DNA of 64,000 nt from positions 1,674,001 through 1,738,000 of the forward strand of contig NZ_CP022387.1 in assembly GCF_002302635.1 (NCBI RefSeq). Reading direction: 5' to 3'. Positions 20,069-28,700 of the stretch are shown here, one piece after another. Source of the stretch: Capnocytophaga stomatis. Lineage in GTDB: Bacteria > Bacteroidota > Bacteroidia > Flavobacteriales > Flavobacteriaceae. Each line of letters opens with the position of its first letter. Position 1 is the first letter of the stretch. The notes under the pieces are model-generated. The model did no database searches, was not told where the DNA came from, and saw only the letters and a list, made by a program, of their open reading frames with translations. The position numbers were made by a program, and so were the translations under genes.

Positions 20069-21492
20069 TTAATACTCTCATTCAATTATTTAAAACTAAT
20101 AAAATTTTAAGTCATATTGATAATTTTACCCAATATGAATACATAGCTTATGTTGGCATAACAGATAGTACTAGGCAACTAAATAGGTCTTTGTATAATA
20201 AGATCAATAGTTATTTCAAAAAATTAGGATATGATTGGAACTTAGAAATCGAAGAAATCTCCTACACAATATCCCAAAAAACTTTCGAAGATTTACCAAT
20301 TGAATATTATAACTATTATGACGATCTCACGAATGTCAAGTTAACCATAAAAATCTTTAAATCACTAAAAAACACTATAATATTCAATCAAAAACTCTTT
20401 GAAGACACATTAAATAAAATGTCTTTGTATGATATTTTATCATATTTTCAAAAAAGAGAAAAACCTATATTAATTACAAGTCAGTATAGTAATATATCTT
20501 TAAAAACTAACATCATTGGATACAATTCTAACATAGAAGATTTAGAAAATAAAATTATTAGTATTCAGTGTCTCTTTTATAATTATTCTGAATTCAGATT
20601 TGCTCCTGAAAACTTCTGTACTTGTGAACAAAATGGTGAAGATATTCTGTGTCAAATAATTAATAAGCTGTACTTTATTTATCTGCTTATTTTTTTATTT
20701 GACACTTCAGAAATAAAAGACAATAATGTTATATTAAAATTGAAGGGACATAAAGTTCACGATTTTAATTTAGATTTTTCAATGTTAAATGTAAGTAACC
20801 TTGAAGAATATAAAAAAATTTATAACTGGGTTTACTCAGAGAAGGATAAAGTAGAGGATAAATTAGGAATTGCTAGAAATATAATAGCGTTCTATCTCAA
20901 AGATAACGATATATCTTTAGACAATAGAGTTTTCCCCTCTATAATATCAGCTAACCAACTATATATAAAGGGTAATTTGACAAAGTATATAGACTCTAGA
21001 AATAAAATATATGAACAGGTTGATCAAATCACTAATAAAATAAATACTTCTTTAGATCTATTTTTAAGTAATTTTCAGAAGTCTGTATTTGCTTTTGTCA
21101 GTTTTTATATTGGCGTTTTTGCAATAAGAATTTTTAACAAAGCAGATATATCAAATGTTATCAACAAAGAGGCAACATTTTTCGGAATAGGCATTTTATT
21201 ATTATCAATACTTTTTATGTTATTCTCATTAATAATTCTACAGTCAGACATTAATAGAGTAAAACAAAAATATAATTTAATTAAAATTAGATTTCAAGAT
21301 ATTCTTAATGAGAATGATATAAATAAAATATTAAATAAAGATGAAGAGTTCAATAAAGATTTAATGTTTTATAACAAAAAGAAAAGGACTATAACTTTTT
21401 TGTGGATAATAACTATACTAATATTATTTTTTATCTTGTTGTGTACTTCTGAATATTTAAAATTTCTAATTGAAAGAACACTCCTTCACTAG
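20065..21492 (+). CDS. Membrane protein coupled to the NA37-like gene
   Basis: I do not recognise this 475-residue protein. The first 330 or so residues look soluble and AT-codon-biased, with a cysteine pair region (ENFCTCEQNGEDILC). The C-terminal third has three hydrophobic helices: about 353-368 (VFAFVSFYIGVFAIRIF), 382-401 (FFGIGILLLSILFMLFSLII) and 448-466 (TFLWIITILILFFILL). The start ATG overlaps the previous stop by 4 bases. A cytoplasmic domain joined to a C-terminal membrane bundle would fit an effector that depolarises or permeabilises the membrane. This is inference from architecture only. Confidence 0.6.
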   Translation: MINTLIQLFKTNKILSHIDNFTQYEYIAYVGITDSTRQLNRSLYNKINSYFKKLGYDWNLEIEEISYTISQKTFEDLPIEYYNYYDDLTNVKLTIKIFKSLKNTIIFNQKLFEDTLNKMSLYDILSYFQKREKPILITSQYSNISLKTNIIGYNSNIEDLENKIISIQCLFYNYSEFRFAPENFCTCEQNGEDILCQIINKLYFIYLLIFLFDTSEIKDNNVILKLKGHKVHDFNLDFSMLNVSNLEEYKKIYNWVYSEKDKVEDKLGIARNIIAFYLKDNDISLDNRVFPSIISANQLYIKGNLTKYIDSRNKIYEQVDQITNKINTSLDLFLSNFQKSVFAFVSFYIGVFAIRIFNKADISNVINKEATFFGIGILLLSILFMLFSLIILQSDINRVKQKYNLIKIRFQDILNENDINKILNKDEEFNKDLMFYNKKKRTITFLWIITILILFFILLCTSEYLKFLIERTLLH

Positions 21493-21528
21493 ATTGTAAG
21501 GGGAGTAACCATACAGTTGGTGTAGCCA

Positions 21529-21774
21529 TCATTTTTTTCTTCCACCATCTTCTTTAATTTTTTTCTTTAAATTTTCTTCTAATTCTTTTCTGCTTTTACA
21601 TTCATTGGAAAGCATCCAAGCATCTAATTCACTTTTTTTAAAGTAAATTTTACCCCCATTGGGTTTGCTGAAGCTTATTTTTCTATCAGACGTTAGCTTA
21701 TACAACAATGATTTACTGACATTAAGATATTCGACAGCTTCATTTAAACTCAAAATTTCTTTTTTATAATTCAT
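21529..21774 (-). CDS. Excisionase-like helix-turn-helix protein
   Basis: An 81-residue protein with a single MerR/HTH_17-type winged helix: LSLNEAVEYLNVSKSLLYKLTSDRKISFSKPNGGKIYFKKSELDAWM. This is the standard excisionase/DNA-binding domain of Bacteroidetes integrative elements; the C-terminus is a short basic tail. It is convergent with the RhuM operon and may serve as directionality factor or regulator of island A. A similar but longer protein occurs in island B (56803-57120). Confidence 0.85.
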   Translation of the reverse strand: MNYKKEILSLNEAVEYLNVSKSLLYKLTSDRKISFSKPNGGKIYFKKSELDAWMLSNECKSRKELEENLKKKIKEDGGRKK

Positions 21775-21947
21775 ATTTTTATCTTTTAAGCCCTCTTGAG
21801 CTCATAAAATTTAGAGGGTTATATTAACAATGCAAAGATTTGATTAGAAGTTATATAGAAAAAATTATTCCCTTGTAGAAACAAGGGAATTTTTGTAGAA
21901 GTTGCATAAAAAATGATGTAGAAGTTGTGTTGACAAAATAATTATGT

Positions 21948-22832
21948 CTATGATAGGTGTTTTTTAATGATTTCGGGTAAAAAATCATCTTTTTTTATTT
22001 GAGTTTTTGTTCCCCAAAAACCTCGAATAGATTCTTCACTTACATTCTCAAAATTTGAAAAAATATTCTTTAAAAAAGAAATAAAATGAGGTTTTATGCG
22101 TGTTGTAGTATAAAGTTCCTTGTGGAGTACCCAAAAAGAAAAAGCGAGTAACCTTTGATGGATATTGGGAGAAAGTTGGGTTTCAATTTCAGGAATTTCC
22201 CCTTTTTTAACCAAGTGTATAGTATATTGAATTAATAAATTAAAATCAGCTTCTGAGAGTATTATTTCTCTCGCTTGATTTTGTCCTTTCATATAACCCA
22301 GAACCAACATAATTAAATCATCCTGTTCTTCTTGTGTTATAATTGTACGATTACTTCGCTCATAAGCTTTTAAAAATTTTTCATAATCTAGCTGAATGTT
22401 GGTTGTATCCAAACTATGTAGCAAGAATACTATATGGTCTGCTAACGCTTTTAAAAATTTAAAAATATCAGGATACTCAATAAGGAAAGAAGTTCTCTTG
22501 TCAACTATTGTTTGAATAATAGAAAATTGGATTTTTAAATATTTAACAGCATTTTCGGTTGTGTTTTCTAACGTGTAAGTCTGAATGAGATTTTTACTTC
22601 TTGTAAATTCTTCATCTAATTTGTTTCCAATAAAATAACTGATATGGAAATCTCGGTCTATCCACTCCCCATAGTCTTCCAGACAGGGAATTCGCACAGT
22701 GGTAGGATTTACAAAAGAATAGGGAGTCCCACCATACTCAATAAATTCTACTAGGAAATTTTTAAACGCATTTGCATCGGATATAGATACAAAAAAATCT
22801 AAAGGGTTATGTAAGTTACTTTCTTTTACCAT
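21948..22832 (-). CDS. Hypothetical island protein, 294 residues
   Basis: I do not recognise a domain. The protein is soluble-looking, helical and rich in aromatic residues, without signal peptide. A TACATTTG box (22837-22844 on the complementary strand) sits only 5 bases before the ATG. The gene would therefore be nearly leaderless, or the promoter may serve an internal start. The TGTGAAACAT repeat of the inverted repeat lies directly upstream, at the place where element regulators or recombination proteins often bind. Its position at the island edge suggests a role in element maintenance, but nothing in the protein proves it. Confidence 0.6.
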   Translation of the reverse strand: MVKESNLHNPLDFFVSISDANAFKNFLVEFIEYGGTPYSFVNPTTVRIPCLEDYGEWIDRDFHISYFIGNKLDEEFTRSKNLIQTYTLENTTENAVKYLKIQFSIIQTIVDKRTSFLIEYPDIFKFLKALADHIVFLLHSLDTTNIQLDYEKFLKAYERSNRTIITQEEQDDLIMLVLGYMKGQNQAREIILSEADFNLLIQYTIHLVKKGEIPEIETQLSPNIHQRLLAFSFWVLHKELYTTTRIKPHFISFLKNIFSNFENVSEESIRGFWGTKTQIKKDDFLPEIIKKHLS

Positions 22833-22846
22833 AATGCAAATGTATC

Positions 22847-22919
22847 AAATGTTTCACATATGTTTCACACAGAAAAACAAAAAAGGCTTCACATTTCTGT
22901 AAAGCCTTGATTTTCTTTG
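22847..22919 (-). repeat. Right copy of the inverted repeat bounding island A
   Basis: It is the reverse complement of 16892-16965 with a single one-base indel. It includes the hairpin at 22881-22908 and the two TGTGAAACAT units, and directly abuts the truncated tRNA(CAT) copy. Confidence 0.9.
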
Positions 22920-22961
22920 TGGTCCCAGCTGGGCTCGAACCAGCGACCACCTGATTATGAG
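22906..22961 (-). other. Left attachment site of island B: 3' part of tRNA(CAT)
   Basis: 56 bases are identical to 58286-58341. They include the 3' half of the tRNA(CAT) gene from the anticodon loop to the acceptor (22920-22961) and 14 bases of trailer. The 5' half of the tRNA is absent, so it is not a functional tRNA gene. The orientation is the same as that of the intact tRNA, as expected for site-specific integration into a tRNA 3' end. Confidence 0.93.
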
Positions 22962-23044
22962 ACATATTTTTTATTGTTTATTGTAGTTTATTTAATTCCA
23001 TTTTTATTATATTTATACTATAAATCAACATATTGCCACTAAAA

Positions 23045-23052
23045 TAATTTTG
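23045..23052 (+). promoter_or_regulatory. Possible integrase promoter -7 box
   Basis: TAATTTTG fits TAnnTTTG, upstream of the arm-type repeat and 62 bases before the chosen integrase start. Confidence 0.4.
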
Positions 23053-23088
23053 TTATTATCTTATTTTATGTTACTTTTACGACATTAA

Positions 23089-23108
23089 TGTTCGTCAAAT
23101 GTTCGTCA
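23089..23108 (+). repeat. Arm-type repeat, left end of island B
   Basis: Two copies of TGTTCGTCA spaced 11 bases apart; the same 20 bases occur at 58230-58249 in the same orientation. Likely integrase arm-binding sites, by position and symmetry of occurrence. Confidence 0.75.
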
Positions 23109-23114
23109 AAAGTT

Positions 23115-24326
23115 ATGACCACTTTTCAATTCACACTTAAAAACAACCCAAAAGTAAATGGTGAAAGAAGTATCATCATTACGTTTATAAAAGACAGAAA
23201 AAACACAAGTTTATCCATCAGGAAATCTTGTAAGGAAGAACAATGGAGCTATGAAACAGAGAGAGTAAAGAAAAACCACCCTGAGCACAAAAAACTCAAT
23301 ACCTTTATTGAAAAATATAAAAAGATTATTCAGGATATTATTGAAGACTTTGAAGATAGAAATATTCCCTATTCCTTACCTGACCTTATAGAAAGCATAA
23401 AAAAATACAAAGGAAAAAATAAGACTGCCTCCTTCACAGAGTATTTATTACAAAGTATAAACAACCAAAAAGTTTCAGGTAAGATAGGTTCAGCAAGAAT
23501 TGAAAAAGATACTCTAAATTCACTACAAAAATTTTTTAACAAGAAAGAAATCGGATTTAATGAGATAACTTTTTTATCATTGAAAAAATATGAATTCTAT
23601 TGCTATGAAAAAGGTAATTCACCAACAACGATAGCTATCAGGATGCGAACGATGCGCTACATTTTTAATCAAGCCATTACTTCAAAAATCATTAAAGAAT
23701 CACAATATCCCTTTAAGGATTACAAGATTTCAAAAATAAAAACCGATGCTAAAAAAGAGTTTTTAGATGAAGATGAAATTCAGGCTTTGAAGAATTATGT
23801 ACCTAAAGATAATCGAGAAGCTTTTGCAAAAGATATGTTTTTATTTAGCTACTACTCAAGAGGAATTAACTTTATAGATTTATTAAAGCTAAAGAAAAAT
23901 GCATTATCGAGCGAAAATTTGACTTTTATCAGAACCAAAACAAATGTGCCCGTGACCTTTAAATTAGCTGGATACAACAAAGATATTATGAAAAAATACC
24001 TATCGGATGATTCCTCCGAATATCTTTTCAATATCGTGCAGAATAATAATGCAGATATTACTTATTTGAAAAATAAATCTCACAAATATTTGAACAAATA
24101 TATCAATCCAAGTTTAAAGGTCATTATCCAAAATTTAGGAATTAATAAACATATAACCTATTACTGTGCTAGACATTCTTTTGCTACAGCTTTAAAGTTT
24201 AAAAATGTATCAGTAGATATTATCAGACAAGCATTAGGACAAAAAGACATTAATTCTACGATGGCTTATCTCAATTCGTTACCAGACAAGAAATTAGATG
24301 AAATTATTGATATGGCTTTGATTTAG
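23115..24326 (+). CDS. Tyrosine recombinase (integrase) of island B
   Basis: Site-specific recombinase that should integrate and excise the element at tRNA(CAT). With the ATG at 23115 it has 403 residues: an N-terminal arm-binding domain (about 1-95), a SAM-like core-binding domain (105-205) and a catalytic domain (215-403). Catalytic residues visible are R249 (SRGINFIDLLKLK), R353-H354 (YYCARHSFAT) and the nucleophile Y385 (STMAYL). The HxxR histidine is Tyr and the LGH position is LGQ, both common in this Bacteroidetes family. The frame is open to an ATG at 23088, but the extra codons are just the arm-type repeat, so the later ATG before TTFQFTLKNN is preferred. Confidence 0.93.
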   Translation: MTTFQFTLKNNPKVNGERSIIITFIKDRKNTSLSIRKSCKEEQWSYETERVKKNHPEHKKLNTFIEKYKKIIQDIIEDFEDRNIPYSLPDLIESIKKYKGKNKTASFTEYLLQSINNQKVSGKIGSARIEKDTLNSLQKFFNKKEIGFNEITFLSLKKYEFYCYEKGNSPTTIAIRMRTMRYIFNQAITSKIIKESQYPFKDYKISKIKTDAKKEFLDEDEIQALKNYVPKDNREAFAKDMFLFSYYSRGINFIDLLKLKKNALSSENLTFIRTKTNVPVTFKLAGYNKDIMKKYLSDDSSEYLFNIVQNNNADITYLKNKSHKYLNKYINPSLKVIIQNLGINKHITYYCARHSFATALKFKNVSVDIIRQALGQKDINSTMAYLNSLPDKKLDEIIDMALI

Positions 24327-24464
24327 TTAGAATTATAATATTGACCTAATATAAAAATTTGAATCATCCCATTGCTTGAACGATTAATACTAAACGCAAG
24401 TAATCCCATCGTAAGTCATCAGTTTAATTATTTATATTATAATTAACTTTTAACTGAAAAAAAC

Positions 24465-24472
24465 TATATTTG
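24465..24472 (+). promoter_or_regulatory. Promoter -7 box of the PorV-like gene
   Basis: TATATTTG fits TAnnTTTG, about 77 bases before the ATG, in a 222-base non-coding stretch with nothing else visible. Confidence 0.5.
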
Positions 24473-24548
24473 CAGAAAGTTTTTTCAAAATGCTTTCCTA
24501 GAGATATGAGGACATCATTAATATTACATTCCCAAAAATAAGATAGTT

Positions 24549-25703
24549 ATGAAGTCTTTCCTTTCAGTACTTGTGTTTATGATTGGTGTTTGTTATGTTT
24601 TTCCACAAGAGAAACGCCCTATTTCAACTGCATTTCCTTTCTTATTACTAGGTACTGATGCCATAGCTTGTGGTAAGGGAGACTTGGGAGTAGCCTCAAC
24701 ACCAGACGTTTTTTCTCAACATTGGAATGCTTCCAAATATATTTTTGCAAAGGAAAAATCTGCCTTTGCAATGGCGTATGCTCCCTATCTAAATCGGGCA
24801 GTACAAGATATTTTCATAGGAAATCTTGTATATTACAAGAAAACAAAGCGAGGAGCTTGGGCTGGAAGCTTCAATTATTTCAATATAGGAAATGTAACAC
24901 TTACTCGCGGTTTTGATAAAGACATTTACATTCTGGGAGATTTTCGTCCCTCTGAATTTGCTTTTGACATTTCCTATAGTTTGCAGTTAAGTGCTCGCTA
25001 CGCAATGGGTATTACTACTCGTTATTTGAACTCAAATTTAAGGCTCCCTATAGAAGAAAGCAATGTAGCCAGAGGGGTTGCTTTTGACATCTGCGGATTT
25101 TATTCTTCCAAGGAGCATCTAATAGGGAATTATTTCGGAAAATATACTTGGGGATTCCAAATTTCAAACATTGGTAGTAAAGTGCAATATGAAAAATTAG
25201 GACAGTCTTTTTTCTTACCTACCAATCTTAAATTAGGTACGGGGTACAACCTACAAACTAATAGTTACAATCATTTTCAGTTTCTTTTAGAAATCAATAA
25301 ATTACTCGTCCCTTCACCAGCCAAGTATGGTTTTAATGATACTAATAGCAATGGCATTCAAGAGCCTACTGAACCTACTGAAATCGTAGCGGGGAAAAAC
25401 CCAAATGTTGATTTTTTACAAGGTATTTTCCAATCATTTGGTGATGCCCCTGATGGTTTTTCGGAGGAATTACAGGAAATTTCTTGGTCGTTAGGTTTTG
25501 AATACGCCTATAATGAAACTTTATTTTTACGAACAGGTTATTTCAATCAGCACAAAAACAAAGGAGACAGAAAGTATCTGACCTTAGGTACAGGGTTTCG
25601 CATACAATCGTGGCAAATTGATTTTTCATACCTTTTTTCAACAGCAAAAACAAATAATCCGATGAGTTCTTCTTTGAGAGTTGCACTACAATGTAAACTT
25701 TAG
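24549..25703 (+). CDS. PorV-like T9SS outer-membrane protein (element-borne)
   Basis: PorV is the outer-membrane shuttle protein that receives T9SS substrates at the SprA/Sov translocon and hands them to the PorU attachment complex. This 384-residue protein has a signal peptide (to about residue 19) and the PorV signature start ISTAFPFLLLGTDAIACGKGDLGVAS..DVFSQHWNASKYIFA. Alternating beta-strand segments follow, and a terminal LRVALQCKL strand. The family consensus at this point is usually of the type PDARAGGMG, so TDAIACGKG with a cysteine is divergent. It is not next to porU, and it lies inside a mobile element beside a cluster of T9SS-like surface proteins. This points to a specialised paralogue serving that cluster (inference). 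Confidence 0.85.
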   Translation: MKSFLSVLVFMIGVCYVFPQEKRPISTAFPFLLLGTDAIACGKGDLGVASTPDVFSQHWNASKYIFAKEKSAFAMAYAPYLNRAVQDIFIGNLVYYKKTKRGAWAGSFNYFNIGNVTLTRGFDKDIYILGDFRPSEFAFDISYSLQLSARYAMGITTRYLNSNLRLPIEESNVARGVAFDICGFYSSKEHLIGNYFGKYTWGFQISNIGSKVQYEKLGQSFFLPTNLKLGTGYNLQTNSYNHFQFLLEINKLLVPSPAKYGFNDTNSNGIQEPTEPTEIVAGKNPNVDFLQGIFQSFGDAPDGFSEELQEISWSLGFEYAYNETLFLRTGYFNQHKNKGDRKYLTLGTGFRIQSWQIDFSYLFSTAKTNNPMSSSLRVALQCKL

Positions 25704-25710
25704 AATACAA

Positions 25711-25756
25711 AAAGTCCATTACTGTATTAATCAGTATTAATCAAGTAGTGGACTTT
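25711..25756. terminator. Bidirectional terminator after the PorV-like gene
   Basis: An imperfect inverted repeat with outer arms AAAGTCCA.TACT / AGTAGTGGACTTT and AT-rich inner arms containing ATTAATC lies between two convergent genes. Confidence 0.65.
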
Positions 25757-25769
25757 GCTTCTTTATACA

Positions 25770-28700
25770 TCAAAATTGGTAGTAGTACGGCACTTCCGAT
25801 GTAACTTCTCCATTAGGTAGGCGATATCTTAAAATTGCCTTATATTTTTTCTCGGGAATTGCAGGGAAGTTTCGTTCCATAAATTCAGTCTCCCAAGCAG
25901 GATTTAATATGCCTCTTGTCAATTTATCCGAAATATGTCTGCTCAACTCAATCCAGTCGTTTCTGTAATATATCAGTACGTCGTAACGATACGGAAAAAG
26001 ACGTTTAAGTACGGAACCCTGTGAATTATTTTGCAAATTTTCCGCATACGAACTCACCACAGAGATTGCCTCTTTAGGAGGAAAACCTATTTTTTCATTC
26101 GATGAACCTCTTTTTAAGATACTGATAACTTGTGGATTTGTATATAAATATTTTTTAAACACCGCATCGTAAGTATCATCTAATATTGCTTCGGTATAAA
26201 ACAAAGGCTTTCCATCGGTGTATGCCGTTCCTAAAAGTTCAATAACTTCAAAAGATTCGTCTGTATTCATATTGTTAAACAACGTTACTACGTCCGAAGA
26301 AATTTTATCCCAAAGTTTTCGCTCTGTTTTAAAAGCATTCATCTTCTGTTTGAGCGATTTATATTTACTGGTTTTGAAAGTGTAAGTCAATCGCTCAAAA
26401 TTCCCTTCCTTGACAGAGGCTTGTGCCTTAGTGTTTTTAACAATGGCGGAAGTTTCCTCTTCCGAATTATCGTATCCTCCTTCAACTTGCTTTGTTACTT
26501 TTTCAGAAATGTCTTTTTTGTTGTTTTTCGTGTTATTTTTGCTGTAACTTACTATCGAAAGGGTATATTTTTCCCCCGTATTGAGTTTTGGCATTACGTA
26601 CGTAATTGCATTTTTAGCAGCATCATAACTCGGCTGGGCTGTTAGTTTATTTCCGTTGTTTGAAATCAAATGCAACTGTGTTTCCCAATTATCGGACTCG
26701 AACAAATACGCCTGACCTTGTTTGAGCTGTATAAACGCATTTTTGGTTTCATCAACAAAATAGTTTTTTTGGTCAAGCACAGGGTACGCATATTGAATGT
26801 TTCCGTTGGGAATATATTCAGGGGCTACTCCTGTAACAAAAGTTCGCTCTTCTGTTTCTGTGGCTTTTTTGCCATCTACCATTACTGTTTGATAGGAGTT
26901 CCCCTTTAATTCCTGAAAACTCACCTCAGTGGTGATTGTATATTTTGTATTGGAAGAAAGCGTCTCCGTAGGTATAAAATTCACTACGTCAGAAGATTTT
27001 CCAAACTCCAATTTTCCGCTGATTTTACTACCTTTTTCATCGGTCATTTCCAATTTTTCTAACTTTACAACATACGTATGGTCGCCATCATCTTCGGGAA
27101 TAACAATGGGTTTTTCTACTTCAAGATTAAAACTTACCTGAGGAGCAATGAACACATCTACATTGGTACTTTTATCTGAAGGAGACACGTCGGAAATGAT
27201 TTTCATTCCGCCCAATACTTGTTCTTGTGCCAGTTCGCATTGCTCACCAAATTCCATTTTGAGTCGGAAACGCCCTTTTACCAATCCGCCCAATACGTTG
27301 TAATAGCCTCCAAGATAGCCCCTTGCCCAAAAAGGATTGGGTCCTGAACCTTGCAAAATAGCGGCAACGCCTGCTTTAAGAATAGGAATATTTTTACGAA
27401 CGAAAAATAAACGCACTCGTATTCCCAACTCTCCTTGAAGATATACATACGTTTGCCCGTTGGCATACCAACCATTGATTCCGAGTTCTCCACTGCGGTT
27501 TTTACAATGAGCGTTGCCATAATTTTTCAGCATTATATCAGCACCCAAGCCCGCAGCAAATTGTGCATAGATAAACCCTGCATTGATGTTACCCGTGTCA
27601 AAATTCAGGTGCGAACCAAAGGCAAACCCTTTTCCTTCCTTAACCTGATTGAGGCTTTGCATATACCCTAAGTTACTTGCTTTCATTCCTAAAATTTCAG
27701 CTACTTTGGCAGGCGGTTGAGGCGTTTCATAAATTTTCGTTCCTATCATAAAGTAACTTTTTGCATTTACACTTAAGTTACCGAAACCTACTTGCAAACC
27801 TATCATCTCACGCGAAGTACCTATATGAATGTACCAATCTTTGGGGTCGATATGAATCACAGCTCTTCCTGCCAGTCCGTTGTCGCCCGTGCCTTTGATA
27901 ATCCCTCCCGCGACGTTTATATACGCCTGCATATTGGCGTGAAACGCTTTTTGGCTAAAATCATAGTTCATTGCCATTGTAGCATAAATAGGAGCTTGCT
28001 TTGCTTTTCCATTTTTATCCAAAGAAATATCCACTTGTGAAGAAGTACTACTGTTATCCATCGAAAGGAAATTTTCTAGTTTGTCGCCTTCTTTGAGTTT
28101 TTTCATATCTACTAACTGATTAACCTGCGAAGAAAATCCTTCTTGCAGAGATTCAAAAGGATTGTCCAATTTGTCCTGTAAAGCATACATTATGGTAGCC
28201 TCCCCATCAATACCAACACGGGAAAGCCCCCCGTTTTTATTGGTTTGAAGACTTAAAATAGCCATAAAAGAAGCTACATTTTTGCTCTGAAAAGCTCCTA
28301 ATACACCAGCTTTTAACTCCAATTCCACCGACGCATCTGGAATAAGCTCAAAAGCTCTTTTTATTCCCGATATATTGTCATCCTTATCCTTGTTTGCCAT
28401 TGTGCCATCTTTCGGACGCATATGATAGTAAGCCCCCCCCACAAAGCCCGTGATATTCACAAACGAAGCTGGAATATTTAGCCCATCAACAGCCGCATCA
28501 AAGCCCCAATAACGAAAATCTTTATTTCCGAATACGGCATTGGCATCTACCTTAATGGCAGGATTTTCAATCTCTACCGCCAACATCGCCCTAAAACCGT
28601 TGCCATAAAATGGGTCATCTTTCATTAGTTTGAGCCTTCCTGATACTGTAGCCACCGTTACATCTACATTGTTCAAGGCTAAATCGTTGACATCAAAAGT

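Larger units (their letters stand above)
16892..22919. mobile_element. Island A: 6-kb inverted-repeat-bounded accessory island
   Basis: The segment begins immediately 3' of tRNA-Asn and ends immediately next to the truncated tRNA(CAT) copy. Its two ends are the same 73/74-bp sequence in inverted orientation. Inside are a relic of a toxin core gene, a small unknown ORF, a RhuM/NA37-like/membrane-protein operon, an excisionase-like HTH gene and an unknown 294-residue gene; none looks like core metabolism. No integrase is found inside, so it may be a remnant or depend on a related integrase such as that of island B. Confidence 0.6.

Noticed and set aside
22920-22961. Possible tRNA gene
   Set aside because: Only the 3' half from the anticodon loop is present; the 5' acceptor and D arm are missing. 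It is an attachment-site remnant.
23088-23114. Upstream ATG for the integrase
   Set aside because: The nine extra codons consist of the arm-type repeat that also occurs at the other end of the element, so they are binding sites and not protein.
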